This document shows positions 13,501-24,709 of a stretch of DNA of 64,000 nucleotides, one piece after another. The stretch is taken from the NCBI GenBank assembly GCA_002633005.1, contig NMRA01000112.1, forward strand, positions 62,001 to 126,000, written 5' to 3'. This stretch comes from Phoronis australis (lineage: Eukaryota > Phoronida > Phoronidae). Under the pieces are notes generated by a model. That model was not told where the DNA came from and made no database searches. It saw only the letters and a program-made list of their open reading frames with translations. Position 1 is the stretch's first letter; each line of letters begins with the position of its first letter. Both the position numbers and the translations under genes were made by a program.

Positions 13501-15097
13501 TGTATAATGCGGTTTAGATGATTCATTGAGCGCTAAATCGAAAGGATTCAAGCGACTAACAAGGCAATGCAGACAGCAACATTTCCCGCCCGAAGTCCTG
13601 TAGACGAGTGCTTCCGGACACGAATGTGTGGAAATTCAGAGAGGTACAATCTAATCGCAAAATGCTGACGACGCATTACGGTACTTCACAAGTGCATTTT
13701 TTGAAAGCCTGGTCGAAATCCATTTTAAAATGAGACGCTGTTAAGAAAAGATTATTCCTCTAAATGAGAGCGTGAAAATCAAAAACGGGACAAAATTCAG
13801 GAAAATACGGTCAAACCGTAGAATATCAATGATATGCTTTAGCATACTTCTTCAAAACTTGGTCGGAATGTAAGTGTTGCCCTCAAATCACAGTATTTCC
13901 TCATCGGTGACCTCGAAGTGTACGTGCCGTGAAAATCGAGAACGGACCAAAATTCAAGAAAAAAAATGCCGGCGGTATGCGTTACGAGACTTCATAAGCA
14001 TCCTTGATAAAAGTTTGGACGAAATCTCAAGAGAAACATTGAAGGCTGCATTCTCCCTACAAGGATGAGTAGAAATCATGAACGGGCCAAAACCAAGAAA
14101 CATACGGTAGAGGCCAGAATGGCGGTAATATGTGCCCTACGGCACTTCATAATCACATTTTTTGATAATTTTCTCAAAGCTTTGAAAATGTGGGACGAGT
14201 TGGACACAGAAGATGCATAAACTCGTCGGACGGAAAGACTCCTAGCTACTGTATAATAAGAACGGAAGACTCCACAAAGCCCAAATAAGAGCTATAAGCT
14301 CCATTTTAACCACATCCTTAAAAAACAAGAAGTGCTAACTTGTATTATACTCCAGTTTTTGTGACCACGGCACCAATTTGTTTGAAACGAGAAGCCTGTC
14401 CCACGAATGGGACGCTCGGCATAAATGGGTTAATACTCTCATTACCGAAATGAGCTCAATGTACCTTTAATCATTCTAAAAAAACTGCCATCCTCGTCGG
14501 CCATTATGACTTTTAATTGAGCGATACAAAATTTGAGGGTTGTGAACGGGTCAACAAAAGATTCCTCCAAACAACAGTAAGCAGAGATTCGATCTAGTTA
14601 AGAGCAGTTGCATTCTCGGCTTCGGCATTATGCGAGTACATGTATTATCGATAACAGCAGAAACACTAACTTCAAACATTTAGTATGCTTAATATAATTG
14701 AAATTAATAACTAATGCTTTATCATAGAGTGAACTGTCTAATTCGATTTTCATATTTGGACAGCTAAGTAAAGTGAAATCGGAAAGTAAACAGTGGTATA
14801 ACCGACAAATTACCATCAGCATTATTCTGAATTACATAAAATTTGAAAGCAATATCTCATAAACCGTATTTGACAGTGCAGTTTCTCAGCCAATCATAGC
14901 AAAGGATTGTCCGCTACCTACTTTTTGGCCGAAGATTTTAATAAGATATGACGAATATTTAGTATTATCGTGACACCAATTTGCACTACTTATCAAATGG
15001 ATTTGTAAACTTTTGAAGTTAACTTACCGTAACAGCGGAGGACAGAAGCTGTCAGAAGAATGAAACGTATCAACAATATAGAGCCATAGATAACCAT
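4507..15097 (-). CDS. PLAT-TSP1 single-pass membrane protein (paralogue 1)
   Basis: Six exons on the minus strand: 15028-15097, 13226-13370, 12178-12271, 9072-9183, 6136-6336 and 4507-4928. They sum to 1044 nt, 347 aa plus stop, with intron phases 1,2,0,1,1. The order is signal peptide (1-23), PLAT/LH2 beta-sandwich domain (about 25-135; starts GGYKVTIVTD, later DYGVIHHVTVEN), one TSP1 repeat (about 142-195) with a WxxWxxW core, RTRK and six cysteines, a Ser/Thr/Pro stalk, one membrane helix (about 279-303) and a basic tail ending TAAAVH. PLAT domains bind lipid or protein partners and TSP1 repeats bind matrix or glycans, so a cell-surface adhesion or recognition role is inferred, not shown. 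It lies head to tail with the paralogue at 16099-20381. I do not recognise the combination as a named family. Confidence 0.8.
6960..7110. repeat. Interspersed repeat, inverted relative to 22425-22560
   Basis: The stretch around 7005-7085 is close to the reverse complement of 22430-22490, including TTACCTCAAAATCCAACTGC and CAGCAGAATTAAT. The two copies flank the PLAT-TSP1-TM pair in opposite orientation. This copy is in the fifth intron-side region of paralogue 1, between its TSP1 and last PLAT exons. Confidence 0.6.
7349..7593. repeat. 18-bp minisatellite of GTTGCGCAAACCGGTCGA
   Basis: About 13 full units plus a partial one, varying mostly at one position of the unit. Each unit contains two palindromes, TTGCGCAA and ACCGGT. 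Because 18 is a multiple of three, both strands stay open (RKPVEL repeats on plus, RNSTGL on minus), but this is a consequence of periodicity and not evidence of coding. It lies in an intron of the PLAT-TSP1 paralogue 1 gene. Confidence 0.95.
10832..11191 (-). mobile_element. TTAA-flanked MITE, copy 1
   Basis: A 360-bp element bounded by TTAA at both ends, with inverted termini AAGGATAC... and ...ATCCTT. It matches 33297-33666 and 59045-59404 in reverse orientation. There is no coding capacity. The TTAA duplication is the target preference of piggyBac-type transposases, so a non-autonomous relative is inferred. It lies in an intron of paralogue 1. Confidence 0.75.
12375..12563 (-). other. Short open frame, possible decayed reverse-transcriptase fragment
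   Basis: A 62-codon frame with alternating leucines and arginines (SLEKLRRTLYTLQL, GRMLVLSHDVIK, LQSRLDKLL). The pattern faintly recalls the region after the reverse-transcriptase domain in DIRS-like retroelements. It sits in an intron of paralogue 1 on the same strand, but no adjoining retroelement sequence was seen. Confidence 0.15.
13600..14200. repeat. Diverged tandem repeat, unit about 140-150 bp
   Basis: About four degenerate units share the order 'aaaatc(a/g)a(a/g)aacgggaccaaaattcaag', a G/C-rich 'tacggta' core, 'acttcataagca', and 'ttttgataaaagtttggacgaaatc'. Starts are near 13640, 13776, 13930 and 14067. It is intronic in paralogue 1. Confidence 0.55.
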
Positions 15098-16098
15098 CTT
15101 GCCTTACTACGTGCATCAATATATGAAATATTCATCTCGCTAGCGAAACTGATAAAGAAACCGTTTCATCGGCAAGCTTAGGGAAACGTTTGCATCAACA
15201 GAGGCCGCATTGGGTATATTAATCCTGAGTTGATATTTTTCGTAGCGACTGGCAATTGAAATTGAATTAACCTAAGGTTACGAATAATCGAAGGATGAAT
15301 GAGTGACGTCAAAAACTGATATGTTATGTTACACTAATGGTCCCACGACACTTGCACTTTCATGAGCAAGGTACACGTTTAGGGTTTTAATGTGAGACCA
15401 ATAAAACGATCAGCGAATGTTTTTTATATGTCTGATATCGGAATGCGGGCATACCAGTTGAACAAATTTTGACATGACGTCGCTTTGTTTAAATAAATCG
15501 AGCAATTGGCGAATACATCCCAGGAATGCCAATTTTCCTATGTAAAGAAAAGTTTAGCAATTTTGTTACATGAGAGCGAAAAAACTTTCGGACTATATTG
15601 GATTTTGTTTCTGAGAATGACAAACACGCCTGATGCGGAGTCGTCTCATTAGGTTTGTTGTCCAGTTCTCGCCTTGTTCACAGTTCGTCACTACCCCTGA
15701 ATGAAAACAAAACGCTATCACCAGCACGAGTTCAGGATTTCAAGTAAAAAAAAAGGTCCTACATAACACATAACCTAGTTCCCGGGCCTCACCCGCTGAC
15801 GTCACAGATAGCTTGCAGTCTAGAGGGTCTGTGCAGGAGACTAGTCCTACACATAGCAATCAATAACCTGGTTTTCCTACCTCAGGATACGCGCTTGTGC
15901 AGCTCTGTTTCTTTAGAATCCCGCAACGCCTCGGCCAGTACTGTACCGATTTTTCGAAAGTTGGAAAACCAGGAAAATAACTCACTAAATGTTATAGTTT
16001 AGAGTTTTTTATTATAATGACTTCAATACTCTGACACTGCTGAGATTCTTAAAAAATTTTTCTCTTTGAAGAGCTTTGTGCTCCTTATAGTGAAAATG
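15098..16098. other. Intergenic gap between the two PLAT-TSP1-TM paralogues
   Basis: About 1.0 kb from the start codon of paralogue 1 to the stop codon of paralogue 2. It must hold the 3' end of paralogue 2 and the promoter of paralogue 1. A minus-strand AATAAA lies at 16008-16013, about 85 bp beyond the paralogue 2 stop codon. No other gene is seen. Confidence 0.6.
16008..16013 (-). terminator. Candidate polyadenylation signal of paralogue 2
   Basis: AATAAA on the minus strand about 85 bp after the stop codon at 16099. Confidence 0.5.
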
Positions 16099-19000
16099 CT
16101 AGAGATCTTGAACATGGATATTTGATGTATTCAAAAATCCTTCATTCTGAACAACGTTCAAAACTCTGCCAGGACGTCGTTTGGATTTAGATTTGATTCC
16201 ACACAAATGGAAAACATTCCTCTTTAACAACAAGGCTTGGCTTATGATGTTCGACGAATCCAAGAATACCAGACCAGCAACCATTGCTACCACGGTAATA
16301 ATGGCGACGGAACCAATGCCAACAGCAGCAGTGGCCTCTGACGGCCGACGTTTGAACTTCCGTTTATATACAGGCTGGATCTGGTGTAAATGAGCCTTTG
16401 AATTCGAGTCTCTTGAATTCCTTGTTTTGGAACTTGCTATCAAAGCCAGGCAATCTTTCAATTCCATGCTTGTTGAATTTTCTGAAAATAGCAGAACTAT
16501 TTTAGACATTGTCGAGACAACTACCGATACGTAGAAACACATAAGGACACTGACTATCATAACAGGAATAAATAAATAAATATTCAACGCGTATGGGATA
16601 AATATACAAAAGTGTAAATAGACACTTGTTTCATACATCATGTATGTGCGTATTTATGTCCATGCGCCTATATATTAAATAGTGCGTATTTCAAAAACAT
16701 TTATGCACGTGTTTCACACGCACATGTAGGCGCATAATGTAAAGTTTTGTATTAGTAAAAGTAAAAGCGAAAAACATATCGGTCACACAAGTCACATTTT
16801 TTCTACAAAACAAATTTCAATCCACATAACCCGTACTCAAATATCAATTTTCCAAAATATGAACCTTTTGGACGAAATAGTCTAAACTAAATCTCGATGG
16901 CTAATTACTGGCAAGGAAACATAAAAAACACGTTGCAACTGTCAAACATCTTAATACCTAAAGGGCACGGAAATCGATTGCAGATGGTAGTATTTGTGTT
17001 GTTTCCTTGACAACTCAATCCTCCGTTTCTAGGGGGCGGATCCGAACAGTTTGCATAACGGAAGGTAACGCCTGCTAGCCCACATGATTTGGAACAAGTC
17101 GACCAATCGGACCAGTGCCACCCACCGTCAACTGAAAAGAATGGCAAAGCTGGAAATTAATGCAAAATAAAACTGTGTTCAAACAGGATCACTGCACTAT
17201 GCGGGATTATCCTTTAGCATGTATGTCATGTCATACAATTCCTCATGTTTTCGTCTAACGAGGAACACATTCCGGAAAGGTTCTTTTTCGATGGAATTGC
17301 TATGCCATGTTTGCGGGACTATTTTGATGATATCGTGTCATTCAAAGGCGTAATGTTTAGAAGGGCCGTGTCCTACAAAATAACACGGGTGTTCACAAGT
17401 AAGAAATATTATAAATGTTGAAGAACCGGGAAACATTATTTAATGGATCCAACGCACCTTGGAATGTAGATACCAGCGACAAAGATGACACATCAAGCCA
17501 GCAGTCATAATCCCCACTGCATGCGCGCACGTTCGACTGCTTGGTTACGTCGTTATAAACTTCCACCTATATAAGCAGTTTGGAAGTAAGTAAAGACAGA
17601 AAAAAGTTAATACTTCTAAGCATATGTGCCATGAGACACAGCTTGTTTCCATTGTACCTTGACCATTATTATAGAGACAAAAATACTTTCTTACTAAAAT
17701 CACACTAAAATCACACTCATGTCCAACATCACCACCAACACCACCACCATCGCCATCGTCATCATCATCATCATCATCAAGCATTATCGTCATCCTCAAC
17801 ACCATCATTACCACCATCATCATCATCATCATCATCATCAACAACAACAACATCATCATCATCATCGTCGTCGTCGACGTCATTTTAATTGTCTTCATTC
17901 TCATTTCTATATTTTGTTCGCCTTCGTAGCTATTGATTATTGAAATTACGACTCATTGACCGCGAAAGCGTGTCTTACAACATTCAGCTACTGGCCTTGA
18001 ATTGTTTACCACACGCACACCCGGTCACCCATGACTACATTGTTTACGATGGACATAAAAACAGCTTTTAGTTGTTAATCAAGGAAGCGAGAAAAAACAA
18101 TTCTTTTACTGGTTTTGCTTCTAAGCCCTCTTGTATCCCCATGGAAACGCTTTTAAGACGTACAGCTCTGTTTCATGTTCATTGAACAATGAAATGTCGT
18201 AGAGGGACTGTTAATGAGAAGAACAACATTTTACTCTTTACAGAAGGGCCTGTACATTTGAGTGTTACACTCCTATTATCAAGTGCATAACATAAACATA
18301 CAGAGTTCATCGAGGTCATTACATTGATTTTCAGATTCCGAAAACGAAATGATAGTAATTTTATTATGATATTACTTACTATTGTTATGAAAAAAAACTA
18401 AAACTAGATCCAAAAAATCTAATAACTTTTAGAAAATGTCAGCGTAATAAAACAATGATGACAATGTTATCCATGAAATCAGTAGTTGCAATCTACCCAA
18501 TAGTAAAAATCTTGGTAGTAATCTACAGCATGCATGACCGTGTGCGTGTAATACTTATGAGCGACCCTTCTTTTCACCTAAATGCATATATGCGAAACCA
18601 TGGAATTTCCGAAATTAAAAACTTATCAAAAGGGACTTAAAACATTCATTACATGGGATTGAATTGAAAGGGACAATTCTTGGAAGGCCTGGGCAGCCTC
18701 ATGATTTTCAGATGCGTTTAGCCTCGTAAGTACATGCGCACACCCAGCCTAAAGATGGGGGGCTCGAAATTTCGAGAATGTGGAACGTTTATTTAGAGTC
18801 ACGGGGTACGTTCAGAGCTATGAACTATACATTTGCCGAATTTTGGTTGTCCCTGCTTTTTTCGTGGACTTTTGTCTCGTTTACTACTTTTTCCAGTGTT
18901 TTTGTTTCTCAGAGGAGGACCCTTACGACTACTTCGTCAAATGGGCTNCCGAGTGCGCGCATGGAGTAGTGTGGGTGTTCTTCAAGACTACGTAAACACT

Positions 19001-20381
19001 TACGACAAAACCTCATCAATTTCGGACACAAACTGGCAAAGTCCATTTTTTCATAAAAGATAAGTAACTCAAAACAATGTTACATAATGTTTAAAGATGT
19101 GTAGCACAGTTACCATCAGACAATGGTTCTGAGAAATGCTGGGCATTCATAACAATTTAGAAGCCTATGAAAGATGATAAAAGGAACAAATTGGGCAGTT
19201 TTTCTCCGAAATAAGTGACAATTTATCATAATTATGTTCTATGGTTGTAAGGGAAAATTCAAGACTACTTTTGCGAAAGTGATTTTGTCTGTTTTTCGAA
19301 TAGCTACGTAAATTGAAATGCTATTTTAATTATTCGACTTTACACAAATTTGAGAAAGAACTAAAACTCCGCTTACACGATGCACTTTCCAAGCAGGTTC
19401 GAGGTCAGAATTATCACTCTCAATTGTGAACTGATGGATCACTCCGTAGTCTCTACTAACGTTCAGTAGTACCACGCTGGAATAGTACGCAAACTACATG
19501 TATAGGTAGCAACACTGACTTAATGTTAATTTTGGGTCATAGATCTTCACAATATCGATCATTAGTCAAGCGAAAAACTACACGCAGCCATTTATTTTCA
19601 CTCACGTGGATTGTCGCCGACTCCTCGCGCCTTACGACTAATCGCACCGGCATCATCGAGCAACAGTTTGACAAACGCAAATACGTAAAAAAATAAAATT
19701 TTTAAGCGTTCCTGTTTGAGTAATATATTTCGATCAATTCATCTCGTGTTCAACCTGATAAAGACAAAGAAAATGTGTTAAAAATGAAACAAAACACGTA
19801 GATATCTTTTAAACTCGATTACCTTCCTTTCGTAAAGCCGTCCACCCCGGGGTCCACCTTCAGTTTTTCACTACTTCCAAGATGCCCGTACAACTTGACG
19901 GAGACATTGGCTTTCGTATCAGCAAAATCCACACTAGACGTTTCTATGGTTATTAAATAACCTCCTGGAATTGACAAATTTCGAAACGGTTCGAAACCTA
20001 GAATTCTCGGAATTGAATGCGTATAGGCTTAAATTAAAATATCAGTGTGAGATTGCAAAAACTTGCGTTGCGAATAAATGTTAGGGATTTGAGTTTTTTC
20101 AGAAATTGTCTATGAAAATCGCATGTTAATCAGTTAAAAAGCTCTTTTTAGCAATGTCTGCTAATACAGGTATGCCAGTCACAGAAATTCATCCAGGTAT
20201 GTAAGGAAGTGGTCAGACCTTTATGCATAACAACCAGCACAATTGATTAACATTGAATTGTCACTGACTTTCTGGGTTCCTAACAATTCAACCACGGCAA
20301 GTACATGAAATTACCTTGTGTTTGATACGACAAGAACACCAAGACGATGACTGGAATAAGTCTTTGCAAGCTTTGCGTCAT
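16099..20381 (-). CDS. PLAT-TSP1 single-pass membrane protein (paralogue 2)
   Basis: Six minus-strand exons: 20315-20381, 19823-19964, 19377-19476, 17458-17566, 16958-17131 and 16099-16481. They sum to 975 nt, 324 aa plus stop, with intron phases 1,2,0,1,1 as in the neighbour. It has a signal peptide (1-22, start MTQSLQRLIPVIVLVFL), a PLAT/LH2 domain (about 24-135; GYLITIETSSVDFADTKANV, then DYGVIHQFTIES and a closing strand VEVYNDVT), and one TSP1 repeat (about 141-195) with WHWSDWSTCSKSC, six cysteines and DPPPRNGG. A stalk with a basic cluster KRKFKRR follows, then one membrane helix (about 247-272) and a tail of about 50 residues rich in K/R/S. An NNTNTT in the TSP1 repeat offers N-glycosylation sites. 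An extracellular recognition or adhesion role is inferred from the domains. The third PLAT exon is short and lies beyond a long CAT microsatellite intron, so automated gene finders could miss it. Confidence 0.8.
17719..17882. repeat. ATC/CAT trinucleotide microsatellite
   Basis: Imperfect CAT/CAC/CAA repeats over about 160 bp in the intron between the second and third PLAT exons of paralogue 2. The open frames through it (His-rich on plus, Met/Asp-rich on minus) are artefacts of the repeat. Confidence 0.9.
18690..18975 (+). repeat. Repeat fragment related to 23560-23715
   Basis: The order 'gttcagagct(a/g)tg', 'gtggact(t/c)ttgtctcgttt' and 'gcgcgcatg' is shared with 23560-23715, which is the far side of a THAP-element copy. 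It contains an N at 18948. It is probably a transposon remnant within an intron of paralogue 2. Confidence 0.4.
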
Positions 20382-22424
20382 CTTTCACTCAAGGCTATGT
20401 TGTTTTCCTGTTCATCTTTTTGTTGGCAATGGAAGTATTATCTTACCTTCAACTCACGTGGGAGAGTCCATTAATAAAGGGATTCCATCACTCGCTACGT
20501 AGATGGCCTCTTCTGTCAAAAACAACACTTGAATTATGACATTTGCTGCTTTTAAAGTAGGTTTCTTCTTGTTTGCACAGATTAGAAACTACTTTTAGGA
20601 TCGAGAAGAACCGACGGCTAGTTATTGTTTCAGGCCAGGCTCGCGAAGTTGTCTTGTCACGGCGGGTTTCAGCCGTCTAGGCAGTATTGCTGTCTAAGGA
20701 ATTTCGGGGGATTTAATTGTAAACGATTTCAACTCAAACTAAGGACAAGAACCCGACAACGTTGCTTTGGAAGAACAAACAGCTCCTTTGAAGAAAGTTT
20801 TAATAACAAAACAAAGTTAATAGTGGTTTCATGTAGTTTTTTTGCAAACGAACTACAATGTTTTCAACATGCTTTCTATTAATAGTTAGGCACTCAAATC
20901 TATTTTAATTAATTCGGCATCGTTGGCTGTTGAAAGAGATTTCACCTTAGATATCAAAAACAACAAAACCCTTTCAATATATCCGCGACGTTATTCACTA
21001 ACCGTATAATGTGGAAATAAAACCAATTACAACAGAGTTTTTTCATCAACCTATACAAGACCTGAGAGATTCTTTTCCGTTTATGGGAAACTCAACATTT
21101 CGATTATAGAACCAAGAGGAAGATACGAATAGTTTGAATTTCACGAGTCAATTTTCACAGAACTGGTATTTGCAACTTAACGCCAGTAACTCATCACGCG
21201 GTTTGTTGTAAGTGATTCATTATATGTAAATATCATTATCTATCACTATAATGACTCGTTTCTGTCATTTAACATACTAGAACTATTGTTCCAGAAATCA
21301 TTTATAAATGTTAATGTTATTTGGCGTGAAGTAGTTAACCGATATACATTCATGCCATGCGATACGGTGTGGTATAAATGATATCACAAACAAGCAAATT
21401 CATTTAACGACTCCAAAACTTTGGAATCAATCACTGAAGCAGGGTTGGGTAGGACGTCCCTGTTCAAAGCATGTTCCGAGGACGATAGGACTGGAGTTTC
21501 CGGGCTCCAAATCTCATGGGAGGAGGGGGGCAGGTTCTTTCTAGTTGGACTTTTTCAAAATTGTGTCCTGTTGAATGACCCTAATTGCACCCCATTCTCC
21601 AGTTTAGCGCGCGCACCGGGTCTGTAAATCAGTTAGGAGGGCTTCGTGCTTTCGCTGCATGGAATGCCAGCTGAGAACCAAGTTGTTACTGGAATAGTAG
21701 CACGCGGGTACAAGTTGAGTTTGATTTAATTTCCTGGGGGCCTTTGTCATACTGTCAGCATTCATACCGTGTGAAGTACAATTATAGACTGAAACTTTAT
21801 CACTTCATAGCCCGCGCTTAATCAGAACTCACATCCTGAAAAAATACAAAAGAGAAAAACGCCGAAACACAGAAAATTGAAAATGATGGTACTGAAATCT
21901 GATGGCACGCATCCATGATACCTAGCCCATGGAGGTCTACCTACACTGCCGGACTGCACCCACGCCCGTCGGAGTGTCTGCTCAGTTTATTTACGTGTAC
22001 TCTACCAATTGATCTTCATTGAGTAACAATATTGCCAGTCAGAGAGGTGCTTGTTTCGGAGCATTATGACCTCCCTTGAAAAGAATTCTACATTCACACC
22101 CAAACTGGTCGAGATTGGACAACTTAACTGGTTTGCTTGCCTGGAAAATCTACTGAAGTTAGCCAAAAGGCACCATGCTGTTGTGGTTAATTAATCGTCT
22201 CAGACTGCTGATGTTATGGTTTTTCAGATAAGTAAACACATCACAAACACATTGTGGCGACAATATATTTTTTAGTTTTCGTTTTGAATGTTCGTAAATA
22301 GCATATTTGAATAGTTCGCGAAAAGTACACTCACTCTCGTGATTAGGTTTTCAATTCGGAAATTGGCCAAAACATGATTTTTACAACCTAAAATGTTTAC
22401 ACAATATATTCCTAATTAATTCTG

Positions 22425-22560
22425 CTGGGTGTACAATTGGGCCAACTACCAAACCACCAGGCAGCAGTTGGATTTTGAGGTAAGCAAAGTGCCATGCTCT
22501 ATTGAAGACTCATAGCGACATCAGACGCCTCGCCGTTTTGGTTTGCAACATACAAGTAAT
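22425..22560. repeat. Interspersed repeat, inverted relative to 6960-7110
   Basis: Partner of the copy near 7005-7085 in the opposite orientation; shares ATTAATTCTGCTGGGTGTAC and GCAGTTGGATTTTGAGGTAA. Confidence 0.6.
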
Positions 22561-22662
22561 TTTGAGCCACAGGATGTTCTTGACTGACAAACGCAAACGG
22601 ATGAGCGACTCAAAACATATTTCAGTCACGTTAATCTGTGACAGTAATCTATATGATAAAGT

Positions 22663-23720
22663 TTAAAGGCGAAGGCAACCTTTTTTCATGTCACTTTTAG
22701 CAAAAATAAGGTTTATTGATTATCCCAGACATATTTTTCAATTATTTACTGCTTTTCGTAATTTAATTAGTTACTCGTCGTCTACTCCGGAAGTGACGTT
22801 TTGGGAGGCAAGAATTTCGCGCCAATTTCTTTTCATATAGTCTGACTGTGAGAGCAGTCGAGTCAGTCATTGCTTTACTTCGGTTGTAATAAGTTCGGTC
22901 ATCGTTTGCTTTTGCTTACGAGTCAATCAACATGCCACGCTGTTGCTGCGTACTGGGGTGTACTCATTATCGTCTCACGTACAGAGGAAGAACTGTCCCA
23001 CTTGCCCGAGTGTCCCGCAACACACTCCCACTGAAGGGTGATCTGAGCACCCAAACTGCTTACATCCCGCCGTGTGACTCCCTCGCCACACACCTGGCAC
23101 CTTCCAAATAGCTCCAATACAAGTCCACAATAAAGTTATCAAACTTAGGCTAACCGATCTGTTCATTGGATGACGAACTGTCCTCTTCACTGGGTGTCGA
23201 ACTGGGCCTGTATTCACTCCCACTACTCAACATCGCTGCAGGGCTACTTACAGGCTCTGGGCTAGAGACAACAGCACAGGGCGAATCTCTGCTAGTTCCC
23301 GGAATTGCACGCAATGGGGTACGTTCGGAGGCACGGGTGACAGTAGATCAAGTGCCTCCAGTCACTGTATATAGTTGCCACAGCTCGCGAGGCTTCTCGC
23401 TTCAAAAAGACACTTCTCGGGGTTGGCGACGGGGCACTGCCGGGAATCAGCAGCGACGGTATGGTACCATCTTCAGGCGTTGTTTCGCAGGGACCTTCAT
23501 CAATTCAGCGTACATATCTGTCATAATCTAACGGCAGAAAATGCTTGCCTCACTAAAAAATTGGGGTGTGTTCAGAGCTGTGCACAGTGCATTCCTGAAT
23601 TACAGCTTTTTAGTGGACTCGTGTCTCGTTTTCTCAATTTTCTATGAGGTTGTGTGACCTTTTCATGCCCACTTCGGCATAGTGGGGGGAGGTGCTCGTT
23701 CGAGCCTCCCCTGGGTGCGC
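22663..23720 (+). mobile_element. THAP-type transposon, copy 2, rearranged
   Basis: The terminus TTAAAGGCGAAGGCAACC at 22663 is followed 269 bp later by ATG 22932 (MPRCCCVLGCTHYRLT), a truncated THAP domain start on the plus strand. Directly after this the coding remnant switches strand: 22923-23260 reads on minus with CQVCGEGVT ... ITLQWECVAGHSGKWDSSSS, a CxxC ... WxC ... GHxGxW cysteine/histidine pattern seen in proteins of THAP-bearing transposons, preceded by an acidic Ser-rich stretch. Head and body are therefore in opposite orientation, and the element is dead. The end of the element was set by similarity between 23560-23715 and 18690-18975 and is uncertain. Confidence 0.55.
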
Positions 23721-24451
23721 GCATGTACCTGGTTCTCAAAATTAAGAATCACCTATGTAACTATTGTGTTGCCTATTTTGACTGATTTGCTCAGGTTTGT
23801 CGGGAGGATCTAGGTTATTGAATGCGAAAGGACATTCCGATCCCACTACTAGTACCCTATCTGGAATACCCCCCAGCATAGGTCACAATGTACCCAAGTG
23901 AACTCTCACCAGTCAACATGTTAACTATTGTTACGCACAGTGAAGCTTTCAAAGTTCCTATCTAATTGCACCAAATAATTCAATGCAAATAAGGAAAATC
24001 TGTGTGATTTGACTTGGGATTGAGTATGTGCTATCGAATTTTTACCGGGTTGTGGAATACTAGAATGTCGCAAAAGTTTACATATTCAGACTTAAAATTT
24101 TCACATTCAATGCGAGTTCGACTGGTTTTATTGAAATCAGATATTTCAGTGTCATGGTGAAAGTGATAGTTAATCTGGGTACAACTTTACCTAGGAGTTG
24201 GGTTGAGTTGAATATGGACTGACTAGAATGATCTCCCCATGTCTGTAGGGGCATATTCTTTTCCCTCTAGAAATTTGCCCGGAACATCAATTTAATATTT
24301 TTGCAAATGTCAGCCAGTAAAGTGATTGGTAGGAGTACAAGATATAGTATTTTTATGTTTACTATTGTACATGAGATAATAATTTTATTTTTACTGTAAA
24401 CCTTTATGGTTACGTAAGACCGCTCGTGAAGACCATGCCAGTATCTTCAAT

Positions 24452-24602
24452 GGTGGATTCAGAGGACAGCTAAGGGGCCATGGCCCCTGCCCCCTAAAAC
24501 GCTACAAGATCAATTGGCAGTTGGGGGGCAGGGGTGAATGTCTGATGGGCAAAACCCTACTCTGTCCTAACCCCCCAACTCAAAATCCTGGATCCGCCCG
24601 AC
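24452..24602. mobile_element. Short GC-rich MITE with imperfect terminal repeats
   Basis: GGTGGATTCAGAGGAC at the left and GGATCCGCCC at the right are imperfect inverted ends around GGGGCCATGGCCCCTGCCCCC and a GGGGGGCAGGGG segment. The base composition is far above the flanks. No coding. Confidence 0.45.
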
Positions 24603-24709
24603 CGCCCCTGATCTTTACATGGATAACATTCCCTGTAAATGGGTTATGTTTTGGATTCTTAAGAAGCTATCACATACTGTTATGTTTGCTAATATCTCAT
24701 TGTTTTCAG

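Noticed and set aside
17545-17943. His-rich and Met/Asp-rich frames
   Set aside because: They are translations of a CAT trinucleotide microsatellite.
18778-19063. Overlapping aromatic-rich frames across an N
   Set aside because: Three frames are open at once, the N is inside, and the DNA is related to a transposon fragment at 23560.
23166-23647. 121- and 90-codon plus-strand frames
   Set aside because: They are antisense to the transposon coding remnant at 22923-23260 and its continuation.
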